The translations under genes were made by a program, and so were the position numbers. This document shows, piece after piece, positions 52,705-61,653 of a DNA stretch of 64,000 bases. The notes beneath the pieces were generated by a model. The model had not been told where the DNA came from, made no database searches, and saw nothing but the letters and a program-made list of their open reading frames with translations. The stretch covers positions 59,808-123,807 of the forward strand of contig CALXWZ010000003.1 in NCBI GenBank assembly GCA_944392555.1, written 5' to 3'. The stretch's first letter is position 1, and every line of letters starts with the position of its first letter. This DNA is from an uncultured Alphaproteobacteria bacterium (lineage in GTDB: Bacteria > Pseudomonadota > Alphaproteobacteria > CAAHEQ01 > UBA3637).

Positions 52705-53018
52705 AATTCTTCTTTATTCCTTATCCGGTGATATCTATATCAATATAAATGATAACTTTGATTGATATTAACAGAATAATTTGAAATCGCAACACTTTTT
52801 ATGCATATTATGAACGAAAGGTATTTCTTTTTGCATGCGGTAGCAGAAATCCGATAAATGCGAATCCGATTTTTTTAATTTAAAAAACGGCTTTTTATTC
52901 ATAAAAATGCTTCAAAAAATAATAAAAAAGAGTATTACGGGCGCCGTAAAAGAAAAAAAATAAAAAAATTAACTATTAAAATCAAGGTATTGTAAAATAA
53001 TTTTAAAAAATTATTTCC
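52705..53018. other. Gap before ygiW: one small hairpin, no gene seen
   Basis: Very AT-rich. TTACGG-GCG-CCGTAA (52935-52949) is a perfect hairpin flanked by A's, so on the minus strand it would be followed by U's, though no minus-strand gene needs it. No reading frame with a ribosome site is visible. Confidence 0.4.
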
Positions 53019-53046
53019 CTTAAGCGTTTCTTAAGATTACTATGAT
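53019..53046 (+). promoter_or_regulatory. PmrA/QseB-type operator and promoter of ygiW-qseBC
   Basis: CTTAAG (53019-53024) and CTTAAG (53030-53035) are direct repeats with an 11-base period, i.e. CTTAA-N6-CTTAA, the QseB/PmrA recognition pattern. TATGAT (53041-53046), 5 bases downstream, can be the -10, so the box replaces the -35. This fits positive autoregulation by the encoded regulator. Confidence 0.8.
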
Positions 53047-53099
53047 GAAATGAATATGTAAACAAAAGATGTATTACTTAACAACAAAAGGAGAAAAAC

Positions 53100-53474
53100 A
53101 TGAAAAAATTATTAATCGGTTCAGTATTTGCATTAACAATTGCTTTTGCCACATCATCAATGGCGCAAGGATTTACGGGACAAGTGGCAACAGGTGGATT
53201 TCAAGGTCCGGGCTTAACAACCTCCACGGTTCAACAAGCATTAACATATAGTGATGACACACCGGTTGTCTTGGTCGGACAAATTGAACGTTCCTTGGGC
53301 GATGAAAAGTATCTGTTCAAAGATGCAACGGGTTCCGTAACGATTGAAATTGATAACGAAGATTGGGGCGGATTAACGGTGAAGCCGACAGATACAATTG
53401 TGATTGAAGGTGAAGTTGATAAAGATATGTTCAAAACGGAAATTGATGTCAATAAGGTAAGTATGCAAAAATAA
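53100..53474 (+). CDS. ygiW: YgiW/YdeI-family OB-fold stress protein
   Basis: The 124 residues have a signal peptide ([24 protein letters not shown]) and a small periplasmic OB fold (BOF family): [20 protein letters not shown], then [12 protein letters not shown] and [12 protein letters not shown]. Family members bind small ligands or cations and aid tolerance to peroxide, metals or peptides. Position upstream of a QseBC pair is the same as in enteric bacteria. Confidence 0.88.
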   Translation: MKKLLIGSVFALTIAFATSSMAQGFTGQVATGGFQGPGLTTSTVQQALTYSDDTPVVLVGQIERSLGDEKYLFKDATGSVTIEIDNEDWGGLTVKPTDTIVIEGEVDKDMFKTEIDVNKVSMQK

Positions 53475-53487
53475 GGAGAAAAGGGAA

Positions 53488-54147
53488 ATGCGGGTTTTGT
53501 TGATTGAGGACGACTCATTGATTGGTGACGGGTTAAAAACCGGTTTGGAAAAGTTAGGTTTTTCGGTTGACTGGTTTGAAAACGGCACAGACGGCAAAGA
53601 AGCATTATTTCAGATGCCGTATGATGCGGTTGTCCTCGATCTCGGCCTGCCGGGAATAGACGGAATGTCTATTTTAAAAGATTGGCGTGGACAAGGGCGA
53701 AACGAGCCCGTGTTGATACTAACGGCGCGTGGCGATGTTGACCATAGAATAGCAGGTTTAAACGAAGGGGCAGATGATTATCTGCCCAAGCCGTTTAGTT
53801 TATTAGAGGTGCAAGCGCGGTTAAATGCCCTTATTCGGCGAAATAACGGCAAGCCGGCGCCCGAATTAAAAGCGAACGGTGTTTGTTTCAATCCTCAAAC
53901 CAGAGAAGTATTTTTTAACGGGGAGAAAGTGATTTTATCGCCCAAAGAAATCACGGTATTAGAATTATTGCTGATGAATAAAAACAGGGTATTATCCCGT
54001 GAAACGATTGAAAATAAAATATATACGTGGGGGGAAGAAGTGCAAAGCAACGCGGTGGAAGTGCATATTCACCACTTGCGCAAAAAGCTTGGGAAAGAGA
54101 TGATTAAAACAATTTCAAAAATCGGGTATATGTTGGAAGAAAAATGA
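53488..54147 (+). CDS. qseB: QseB/PmrA-type response regulator
   Basis: OmpR-family regulator of 219 residues. The receiver domain has VLLIEDD, the phospho-acceptor in [12 protein letters not shown] (Asp51), LTARGDV and DDYLPKPF. The winged-helix domain has [13 protein letters not shown] and [14 protein letters not shown]. QseB-like length and the CTTAA repeats upstream support the assignment over other OmpR members. It overlaps the kinase gene by 4 bases. Confidence 0.88.
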   Translation: MRVLLIEDDSLIGDGLKTGLEKLGFSVDWFENGTDGKEALFQMPYDAVVLDLGLPGIDGMSILKDWRGQGRNEPVLILTARGDVDHRIAGLNEGADDYLPKPFSLLEVQARLNALIRRNNGKPAPELKANGVCFNPQTREVFFNGEKVILSPKEITVLELLLMNKNRVLSRETIENKIYTWGEEVQSNAVEVHIHHLRKKLGKEMIKTISKIGYMLEEK

Positions 54148-55499
54148 AGAAACTCAGTTTAAAGATACGGTTAATTTTATCATTTATTCTGATTGCGACA
54201 ACGGTATTTTGCGTTGCCGGTATTTTTGCATGGAAAGAAACAACCGAAAAAGCGGATGAATTTTTTGATACGTATCAAATGATTTTGGCGCGACAATTAG
54301 CCGGTGCAAACTGGAACGGCATAACGCCTGAACAACAGCAGATGACAAACAAATTGCTGGATGATATTCATTCGGCGGACGATGAAGATGAAGCCATCGG
54401 ATTTGCCGTTTTTCGCACGGACGGACAAATGATTTTTAATGATGGCGAAAACGGGCGTGATTTTACATATCAACCGGTTCCGAAATCTTTTGTGAATCAA
54501 ACGGTAGATGATGAAGAATGGCGTATAATATGGATTCCGGCGGTCGATTCAAATTATATGATTGCCGTCGGCCAAGAAAAGGAGTATCGGGCGGATATTG
54601 CGTGGGAAATGATGGAAGAATTTACGTTGCCGTGGTTGATCGGCATCGGGATGATGTTGCTTTTAATGATTATCATTATCGGCTATGAATTTCACCCGAT
54701 TAACCGATTGGCGCGTGGATTAAAGAAGCGTAAAGAGGACGATTTATCGGCGCTATCGGAAGAAAGAATACCAACGGAAATTCTGCCCTTGATTCAAGCT
54801 ATGAATGAGTTGTTGGCAAAAGTGCGGGATACACTGGAAAGAGAGCGCAGTTTTATTGCCGATTCGGCACATGAATTGCGCACACCGCTAACGGCACTTA
54901 AAGTGCAACTGGAAGTTTTGCAACTGATGCAAGATGATGAAAAAGCCCGTGCGGAGGGTTTAAAGAAATTAGCGCAAGGGATAGATAGAGCCACGCGGTT
55001 AGTTGAGCAACTTTTGGCATTATCGCGAGCGGAATCGGGTGTTTTGGCGGATAAAGATACGTGTATTCCGTGGGGACAAATTGTGCAAGAGATTAGTGCG
55101 GATTACCAAGCGAGAGCGAAAGAAAGAGAAATAAATTTGTGTATTGAGAGTGATAACACCGGTCCGTTTGCGTGCGGTAATCCCGTATTGGCGGCAACAG
55201 TCGTGCGTAATTTAACGGATAATGCGGTTCGGTATGGTCAAGCGGGTGTGGATATTGTGATAACATTAAAGAACGGCGTGTTGCATGTATTAAATAAACA
55301 AACGCATGTATCGGAAGATGTTTTAACTCGTTTAGGGCAACGTTTTTACCGACCGGCAGGACAAAAGCAAAAAGGCAGTGGACTAGGGCTTTCCATTGTT
55401 GCCAGAATTGTGCATTTATATAGCGGGAAATTAACTTTCCAAAATACCGATGAGGGATTTTTAGTGAGTGTTTACCCGAGTGATTGCAGATTTGATTGA
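54144..55499 (+). CDS. qseC: QseC-type sensor histidine kinase
   Basis: The 451 residues have two membrane segments (about 10-30 and 162-182) framing a roughly 130-residue periplasmic domain. A HAMP-like linker and HisKA ([21 protein letters not shown]) follow. The HATPase ([17 protein letters not shown]) ends the protein. Acidic residues in the periplasmic domain (SADDEDEA) might bind cations or cationic peptides, as in PmrB/PhoQ. The ligand is not deducible. The overlap with qseB implies a balanced pair. Confidence 0.87.
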   Translation: MKKLSLKIRLILSFILIATTVFCVAGIFAWKETTEKADEFFDTYQMILARQLAGANWNGITPEQQQMTNKLLDDIHSADDEDEAIGFAVFRTDGQMIFNDGENGRDFTYQPVPKSFVNQTVDDEEWRIIWIPAVDSNYMIAVGQEKEYRADIAWEMMEEFTLPWLIGIGMMLLLMIIIIGYEFHPINRLARGLKKRKEDDLSALSEERIPTEILPLIQAMNELLAKVRDTLERERSFIADSAHELRTPLTALKVQLEVLQLMQDDEKARAEGLKKLAQGIDRATRLVEQLLALSRAESGVLADKDTCIPWGQIVQEISADYQARAKEREINLCIESDNTGPFACGNPVLAATVVRNLTDNAVRYGQAGVDIVITLKNGVLHVLNKQTHVSEDVLTRLGQRFYRPAGQKQKGSGLGLSIVARIVHLYSGKLTFQNTDEGFLVSVYPSDCRFD

Positions 55500-55606
55500 G
55501 AATATATCTATGCATAAAAGCCTGACTTTTGTGTGCTGGTTGAAATGCGTCAATATCAAACAAAAAAGCGGTTATCTATTGATAAATCATTTCTCTGATA
55601 TAAAAA

Positions 55607-55637
55607 CCCCGCAGATGGTTAAACCTGCGGGATTTTT
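55607..55637. terminator. Terminator between qseC and pnp
   Basis: CCCGCAG (55608-55614) pairs with CTGCGGG (55625-55631), then ATTTTT. A's on the left side allow it to act in both directions for these convergent genes. Confidence 0.8.
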
Positions 55638-55669
55638 ACAACTGTCGGCATCCTTATTCCCATTGAAGA

Positions 55670-57868
55670 TTATTCCGAAATCTCTTCTTCATGATCTTCA
55701 TGTGAATGATGGTGCTTGTGCTTGCCTTTGGGTTTTTCACCCTTTTCGTGCTCCTCAAAAACAACCGGTTCCCCTGTTTCTTGATTTACACGCTTCATGG
55801 ATAGTTTCACTTTACCGCGATTATCTATCCCTAAACATAAAACTTTGACTTTGTCGCCCTCTTTCAGAACATCTGTCACTTTCTCAACACGATACGGGGC
55901 AATTTCCGATACGTGGACCAGTCCGTCCCGTGTGCCGAGGAAGTTCACAAATGCACCGAATTCCATAATTTTAACGACCGTTCCGTCGTAAATCATACCT
56001 TCTTCCGGTTCACTGACAATGCCCAAAATCCAGTTCTTCGCTCTTTCGCCCGCTTCGCTTGATAAAGAGGCTACACGCACTGTTCCGTCTTCCTCTATAT
56101 CAATCTTCGCGCCCGTTGTTTCCACAATCTCGCGAATCACTTTTCCGCCCGTGCCGATTACATCCCGAATCTTTTCTTTATCAATTTGGAATGTAATCAT
56201 TCTCGGGGCATTCGGACTGATTTCCGGTCTCGGCTCTGCCAACGATTCAGCCATCTTGCCTAAAATATGCAAACGGCCTTCGTGCGCTTGTTGCAAAGCA
56301 ATCGCCATAATTTCTTTCGTAATGGACGTAATCTTAATATCCATTTGCAGGGCTGTCACGCCGTCTTTTGTGCCGGCCACTTTAAAGTCCATATCGCCCA
56401 AGTGGTCTTCATCGCCTAAAATATCGGACAGAACAACAAATTTATCTTTTTCTTTAATCAATCCCATTGCAATACCCGCAACCGGTTTTTTCATCGGTAC
56501 ACCGGCATCCATTAACGCCAATGTGGATCCGCATACGGTTGCCATGGAAGATGATCCGTTTGATTCCATAATTTCGGATACAACCCGAATGGTATACGGA
56601 AATTCTTCTTTTGACGGTAACATCGGATGAATGGCGCGCCAGGCGAGTTTCCCGTGTCCGATTTCGCGTCGTCCCGGTGAGCCGATACGGCCGACTTCCC
56701 CGACCGAATACGGCGGGAAGTTATAATGTAATAAGAATGATTCTTTATATTCGCCGGCTAATGAATCAATTAATTGTTCATCTTCACCCGTGCCGAGTGT
56801 TGCTGTTACCAGGGCTTGTGTTTCTCCGCGTGTGAATAAAGCCGAGCCATGTGTTTTCGGTAATACGCCGACTTCCGTTTCAATCACACGAATGGTTTTT
56901 GTATCCCGTCCGTCAATGCGCATACCTGTATCCAACACCATATCGCGCATAATACGAGCTTCAATTTCATGGAATACTTTATCGCAAATTGCATCTTCGG
57001 CTTCTCTGTCGGCAAACAAAGCGTGCGCTTTTTCGCGAATAGCCCCTAACGTATCTTGACGCACTAATTTTTGATGAATATGGAAAGCCTCTTTAATTTC
57101 GTTACCGAGATTTTCTAAAATTTCAGAACGCACCGTTGCATATTCTGCCGGCTCTTCTTTTACTTCCCACGGCTCTTTGGCGCATTCTTCCGCCAATGCC
57201 ACAATTATCTCAATGACCGGTTTAATGCAATCATGTCCGAATGAAACGGCGCCGAGCATCGTTTCTTCCGATAACTCTTGCGCTTCGGATTCCACCATTA
57301 AAACGCCTTCCGCCGTTCCGGCCACAACTAAATTGAGTTGGCTGTGTTTAACGGCATCTAAATCCGGATTTAAAACGTATTCACCGTTGATATAGCCGAT
57401 ACGAGCGCCGGCAATCGGGCCCAAGAACGGCAAGCCGGAAATCGTGAGCGCTGCCGAAGCCGCAATCATGGCAACAATATCCGGTTGTGTTTTTAAATCA
57501 TGGCTTAATAATGTAACCGTTACTTGCGTTTCATTATTAAATCCTTTAACAAATAACGGACGAATCGGGCGGTCAATTAACCGCGAAATTAAAATCTCTT
57601 CTTCGGAGGGCTTGCCTTCCCGTTTGAAAAATCCGCCGGGAATGCGTCCTGCCGCATAACTTTTTTCAATATAGTTAACCGTCAACGGAATAAAATCTTC
57701 AAATGTATCGGGTGTTTGCTTGCTGGCGCAAACCGCTGCATGCACAACCGTATCGCCGTATTTCACAATAACGGCCCCATCCGCTTGACGGGAAATTTTA
57801 CCTGTTTCAATAGAGAGTGTTTTGCCTCCCCATTCAATCTCTTTTTTAAATGTTTTAAAAATACTCAT
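55670..57868 (-). CDS. pnp: Polynucleotide phosphorylase
   Basis: PNPase degrades RNA 3' to 5' by phosphorolysis. [13 protein letters not shown] at 57868 is the start, giving 732 residues. Features: two RNase PH domains ([59 protein letters not shown]), KH ([14 protein letters not shown]) and S1 ([18 protein letters not shown]). The tail is histidine-rich ([19 protein letters not shown]), a possible metal-binding extension. Follows rpsO, as in most proteobacteria. Confidence 0.97.
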   Translation of the reverse strand: MSIFKTFKKEIEWGGKTLSIETGKISRQADGAVIVKYGDTVVHAAVCASKQTPDTFEDFIPLTVNYIEKSYAAGRIPGGFFKREGKPSEEEILISRLIDRPIRPLFVKGFNNETQVTVTLLSHDLKTQPDIVAMIAASAALTISGLPFLGPIAGARIGYINGEYVLNPDLDAVKHSQLNLVVAGTAEGVLMVESEAQELSEETMLGAVSFGHDCIKPVIEIIVALAEECAKEPWEVKEEPAEYATVRSEILENLGNEIKEAFHIHQKLVRQDTLGAIREKAHALFADREAEDAICDKVFHEIEARIMRDMVLDTGMRIDGRDTKTIRVIETEVGVLPKTHGSALFTRGETQALVTATLGTGEDEQLIDSLAGEYKESFLLHYNFPPYSVGEVGRIGSPGRREIGHGKLAWRAIHPMLPSKEEFPYTIRVVSEIMESNGSSSMATVCGSTLALMDAGVPMKKPVAGIAMGLIKEKDKFVVLSDILGDEDHLGDMDFKVAGTKDGVTALQMDIKITSITKEIMAIALQQAHEGRLHILGKMAESLAEPRPEISPNAPRMITFQIDKEKIRDVIGTGGKVIREIVETTGAKIDIEEDGTVRVASLSSEAGERAKNWILGIVSEPEEGMIYDGTVVKIMEFGAFVNFLGTRDGLVHVSEIAPYRVEKVTDVLKEGDKVKVLCLGIDNRGKVKLSMKRVNQETGEPVVFEEHEKGEKPKGKHKHHHSHEDHEEEISE

Positions 57869-57897
57869 ATTTTCTTCTTTCCTTACATACATACAAT

Positions 57898-57930
57898 GAA
57901 AGGGGAACATCCCTTGACGCTCCCCCTTTT
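57898..57930 (-). promoter_or_regulatory. Hairpin between rpsO and pnp
   Basis: AAAGGGG (minus strand 57929-57923) pairs with CCCCTTT (57905-57899) around a 17-base loop. In E. coli the pnp leader hairpin is cut by RNase III and this enables PNPase autocontrol; position and shape here are compatible. Confidence 0.5.
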
Positions 57931-57939
57931 CTCTGCAAC

Positions 57940-58209
57940 TTACTTGCGTAAGCCGAGTTTTTGGATGAGCTCGCCGTAGCGATTTTCATCTTCTTTCTTC
58001 ACATAGTTTAACAAACGACGACGATTTGAAACCATTTTCATCAATCCGCGACGGGAGTGAAAATCTTTTGCGTGTGTTTTCATGTGTTCCGATAACGCCG
58101 TAATTTTACGTGTTAATAACGCAATTTGAACTTCCGGTGAACCCGTATCGTTGGCACCTGTTGCAAATTCTTTAATCGTTTGTTGTTTTTCTGCTTTTGA
58201 AAGCGACAT
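57940..58209 (-). CDS. rpsO: Ribosomal protein S15
   Basis: The 89-residue product is the standard length and shows [41 protein letters not shown] and [14 protein letters not shown]15 binds the central domain of 16S rRNA early in 30S assembly. AAAGGAAAAAACG precedes the ATG. Gene order truB-rpsO-pnp is conserved. Confidence 0.98.
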   Translation of the reverse strand: MSLSKAEKQQTIKEFATGANDTGSPEVQIALLTRKITALSEHMKTHAKDFHSRRGLMKMVSNRRRLLNYVKKEDENRYGELIQKLGLRK

Positions 58210-58235
58210 CGTTTTTTCCTTTCTTTAATTTTGTT

Positions 58236-59195
58236 TTATTTATCTTTTATTCCTGTTACGGCAAAAACACGAAACGGTTTTAAATAAGCGTTTTCATATT
58301 TTGCCAAAGCACATAACTGTTGATTCCATTGAAGCCCCACAATCGTTCCGTTCGGAAGTTTTGTTGCCTCAACGCACGCCCCTCTCCGTTCCGCTTCTTT
58401 CAGTTGCTGAATAGCCCCTTGCGGAAATGGAATGGCTTGACCGTGCAACAGTGCTTCTTTTTGTTTATCCCCTACGGCCAGCACCAAGATGTCGTCCAGT
58501 GCGGTTAAAGGTGAAATCAAATTCAAAGCCTTGCCATTATAGCAATCTTTTTCCAAATTTTCAAGCAAAATCGACATGTTAAGTGTAAAAGGTCCGCATT
58601 TGGTTCGCCGAAGCTCGGTAATATACCCGAAACACCCGAGTTTCTGCCCGAGTTCTCTGCCAATGGAGCGCACATACGTGCCTTTCCCGCAGATCACTTC
58701 AAAACGCGTTTTTTCGGGCGTATGCGTCAAAATCCGTAGCGACTCGATATGAACGGGGCGTGGCTTCATTTCGGGTGTTTGTCCGCTTCGTGCCAAATCA
58801 TACGCGCGTTTGCCGTTGATTTTAAGCGCGCTGTATGCGGGCGGTGTTTGCAAAATTGTGCCGATAAATTGTGGCAGAATAGATTCAATTTCGGCTTGTG
58901 TCGGGCGTTTATCTGATTGGGATTCTATTTCTCCCTCTTTATCATCCGTTGTGGTTTGAATGCCCCAACTCACTTCAAATTCATATCCTTTTTGCCCATC
59001 CATCACAAACGGAATTGTTTTGGTAGCCGAACCGAGCGCAATCGGGAGAACGCCCGTTGCCAGGGGATCCAGTGTGCCGGCATGACCGATTTTTTCGGGC
59101 TTTAACAGCCATTTTAATTTACCGACAACATTCGTTGAACCCATGTTATACGGCTTATCGATAATTAACCATCCGTCTATTTTGTTTTTAGGCAT
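58236..59195 (-). CDS. truB: tRNA pseudouridine(55) synthase
   Basis: TruB makes pseudouridine 55 in the T-loop of tRNAs. The 319 residues show GWLIIDKPYNMGSTNVV, the catalytic HAGTLDPLATGVLP (active Asp), ALKINGKRAYDLAR, GKGTYVRSIGRELG and LRRTKCGPF. A C-terminal PUA-like part is present. Upstream of rpsO on the same strand. Confidence 0.96.
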   Translation of the reverse strand: MPKNKIDGWLIIDKPYNMGSTNVVGKLKWLLKPEKIGHAGTLDPLATGVLPIALGSATKTIPFVMDGQKGYEFEVSWGIQTTTDDKEGEIESQSDKRPTQAEIESILPQFIGTILQTPPAYSALKINGKRAYDLARSGQTPEMKPRPVHIESLRILTHTPEKTRFEVICGKGTYVRSIGRELGQKLGCFGYITELRRTKCGPFTLNMSILLENLEKDCYNGKALNLISPLTALDDILVLAVGDKQKEALLHGQAIPFPQGAIQQLKEAERRGACVEATKLPNGTIVGLQWNQQLCALAKYENAYLKPFRVFAVTGIKDK

Positions 59196-59424
59196 TTTGA
59201 ATTCCTTTGTTCTTAATTTCTTGTCTTCTGTATCTTCTGTTTCTTCCGCTTCTTTTATTCTTTATTGGTCATTTTGCTTTTGCCGAGTATCACAATTTTT
59301 TGCGCAATAACCGAATGCACCGATGAATCAAAACGGCAGTCGGGGAAAAGCCCGATTGCCGTTATATTTTCTTTGCGTTTTGGAAATTCGGCTTGCCGAA
59401 TTGCTCGCACGGAATCGGAAAGAG
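59196..59424. other. Gap between serS and truB with two hairpins
   Basis: AACGGCA-GT-CGGG / CCCG-AT-TGCCGTT (59330-59362) and the near-perfect AATTCGGC-TT-GCCGAATT (59386-59403) are strong stems. Neither is followed by a good U tract on either strand. They may protect the serS 3' end or be processing sites. No gene is visible. Confidence 0.5.
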
Positions 59425-60714
59425 CTATTTTCTGTCTGCCGATTTTTTTCCGATAAATTCTTTACCGCCCAAATACGGTTGCAATGCTTTCGGAATCCGC
59501 ACGGAACCATCGGCTTGTTGGTGATTTTCTATGAACGAAACCAAAATACGCGGTGTTGCCAAGCCCGTATTATTCAGTGTGTAAGCATAGCGCACTTTGT
59601 TTGTTTCGGCTTCCCGATAACGGATATTCGTGCGGTGCGCTTGCCAATCCAATAAGGATGAACAACTGTGCGACTCGCGATACCGGTTTTGTCCCGGACA
59701 CCAAGCTTCAATATCATTCATCCGATACTTTCCGGCGCCCATATCGCCTGTGCAACAAGCTACAACTTGATACGGAATTTCCAACGCCTGCATAATTTCT
59801 TCGGCATTGTTTAATAAAAATTGATGGAATTTATCCGATTCAACTACATCTGCCTTACAAATTACATATTGTTCCACTTTCGTAAATTGGTGAACACGGA
59901 AAATACCGCGCGTATCTTTTCCGGCAGCTCCCGCTTCTCGGCGGAAACATGGTGAGAATCCGGCATACATAATCGGCAAATCCGATTCTTTTAAAATTTC
60001 ACCCGAATGAATGCTGTTCAAAATTGCTTCCGCCGTGCCGGCCAAATACAGATTGTCTTTCGGCAACGCATATACGGATTCCACATCAAACGGGAATTGT
60101 CCCATATTATAAAAAGCATCTTCAAACGCCATGGCGGGCACACTCATAATCGTGAACCCTTTTTCCATCAACTTATTGAGTGTAAATTGCCACATCGCCA
60201 TTTCCACTTGCAATAATTCGCCCCGAATGGAGGAAGAACGAGTCCCGCAAATTTGCGGAATGCGTTTAAATTCGCCCCAACCATGCATTTCCATTAAATC
60301 AACGTGGTCTTTAATCGGGAAGTCAAATACGGGTGGTGTGCCTACTTTGCGAATCACAACGTTTTCTTCATCGCTTTTCCCTTTGGGGACATCAGGTGCC
60401 GGAATAGTCGGTGTGCGTTCAATTAACTCTTGAAATTGAGCTTCCAGCGGTTTGAGTTCGTCTGCAATCTGCGCTGCTAATTGCCCCGACTTCTTGGAAA
60501 GTTCTTTAATTTCGGCTTTGCGTTCGGGTGTGGCCGTCGGCATTTCACGGCTGAGTGCATTGCGCTTTTGCAACTCGGCCTCCATGGCTTGTTTGTGGGC
60601 AATGATTTGTTTATCCACCGATAATAATAAATCAATGTCCAAATCAATACACTTGTCAATCAAAGCCTGTTTGACAATATCGGTATTTTCGCGAATAAAT
60701 TTAATATCAAGCAT
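59425..60714 (-). CDS. serS: Seryl-tRNA synthetase
   Basis: The 429-residue class II enzyme has the N-terminal tRNA-binding coiled coil (about 25-110) and a catalytic core with motif 2 (CFRREAGAAGKDTRGIFRVHQFTKVE) shortened here to its key residues FRREAG and HQF, and motif 3 (NTGLATPRILVSFIENHQ). All ATP and serine-binding residues appear in place. Its ATG lies 35 bases after the stop of the UDG-like gene on the same strand. Confidence 0.97.
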   Translation of the reverse strand: MLDIKFIRENTDIVKQALIDKCIDLDIDLLLSVDKQIIAHKQAMEAELQKRNALSREMPTATPERKAEIKELSKKSGQLAAQIADELKPLEAQFQELIERTPTIPAPDVPKGKSDEENVVIRKVGTPPVFDFPIKDHVDLMEMHGWGEFKRIPQICGTRSSSIRGELLQVEMAMWQFTLNKLMEKGFTIMSVPAMAFEDAFYNMGQFPFDVESVYALPKDNLYLAGTAEAILNSIHSGEILKESDLPIMYAGFSPCFRREAGAAGKDTRGIFRVHQFTKVEQYVICKADVVESDKFHQFLLNNAEEIMQALEIPYQVVACCTGDMGAGKYRMNDIEAWCPGQNRYRESHSCSSLLDWQAHRTNIRYREAETNKVRYAYTLNNTGLATPRILVSFIENHQQADGSVRIPKALQPYLGGKEFIGKKSADRK

Positions 60715-60748
60715 TTTCTTTTTCCTTTTCTCTTTGTTGATGATGTGT

Positions 60749-61564
60749 TTATTCTTGTTGTAATGATTCGTTTAGCATTTTTTGAAGCTTTTGTAAATCG
60801 GCCCATGCATTAATTCTATAAGATTGTCCTTTTTTTACCGAATCGGGACCGAATGTTGCAATCACGGGAATACATTTTCCGCTCGCCGTTTGGTAAGATA
60901 ACTCTTGTTGACGGGCTTTGGCAATGCTGTCAACTCCGAGCAAAGCCTTGGCGGGCAGTGCGCCGAAAATTAACAAAAAACGCGGTTGCAATAATTCAAT
61001 GCGTTGTTTTAAAAACGGCAGACAAACGGCAATTTCCGTATCCGTCGGCTTTCTGTCGCCCGGCAGACGCCAGGGAATGACGGGTGCCAAATATGTATTA
61101 AGGGCACAATCCAACTGAATGGCTTTCAGCATTTTTAAAAGAAGCAGTCCGATATCTCCGCCACCAAGATGCCCGACTTTTTCATCATCGCTTTTCGGTG
61201 CGTCAATCACGCATAAAACCGTCGGGTTTTCCGAAACACCCATGCCGTCCAGCGTAAAAGACGCTGTTTTTTTGAGTGAACAGCCGTCAAATTGATTGAG
61301 TGCCGTCGTCAAAGCAGATAAAGTTGTTGCTTGCGAGGCGAGTGCGGTGGCTTGCGCCGTGAAAGATGTTTCGGGCGTTAAAGATGAAGAGGCGGGCATG
61401 ATCGGATGATTGGGGCCTGATTGGTGCGTTGTTTGAGTGATTAACTGCGTTATTCTTTCCGCTGTTCGTGAAAGTTTCTGTTGGAATCTGTTAACGGGTG
61501 TTTCACCCACACAGTCGGTAATACCTGCCGTTAAAAACCATTTTAAAATATCAATTTGATTCAT
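60749..61564 (-). CDS. Uracil-DNA glycosylase fold (family-4-like), active-site motifs degenerate
   Basis: The 271 residues align with alphaproteobacterial family-4 UDG: a disordered N-terminus, then FDGCSLKKTA, LAPVIPWRLPGDRKPTDTEI, CLPFLKQRIELLQP, LIFGALPAKALLG and NAWADLQKL. The usual first motif GE(G/A)PGxxED reads IDAPKSDDE, the PFVG stretch is GHLGGG, and the HPxY/S motif near the C-terminus is GPDSVKK. Only two of the four Fe-S cysteines remain. Removal of uracil from DNA therefore looks unlikely, though DNA binding might persist. It is paired with serS. Confidence 0.7.
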   Translation of the reverse strand: MNQIDILKWFLTAGITDCVGETPVNRFQQKLSRTAERITQLITQTTHQSGPNHPIMPASSSLTPETSFTAQATALASQATTLSALTTALNQFDGCSLKKTASFTLDGMGVSENPTVLCVIDAPKSDDEKVGHLGGGDIGLLLLKMLKAIQLDCALNTYLAPVIPWRLPGDRKPTDTEIAVCLPFLKQRIELLQPRFLLIFGALPAKALLGVDSIAKARQQELSYQTASGKCIPVIATFGPDSVKKGQSYRINAWADLQKLQKMLNESLQQE

Positions 61565-61653
61565 TTTATTTCATTTTTTTCTTCTTTTTTAATTGAAAAG
61601 ATGATAACATATTTTTAATCTAAAAGTAAAGCATTTTTAAACGGGGATGAAAA

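Noticed and set aside
52935..52949. TTACGG-GCG-CCGTAA as a minus-strand terminator
   Set aside because: There is no minus-strand gene upstream that would need it.
56019..56630. 203-codon open frame antisense to pnp
   Set aside because: Serine/isoleucine-rich shadow of pnp codon usage, no ribosome site.
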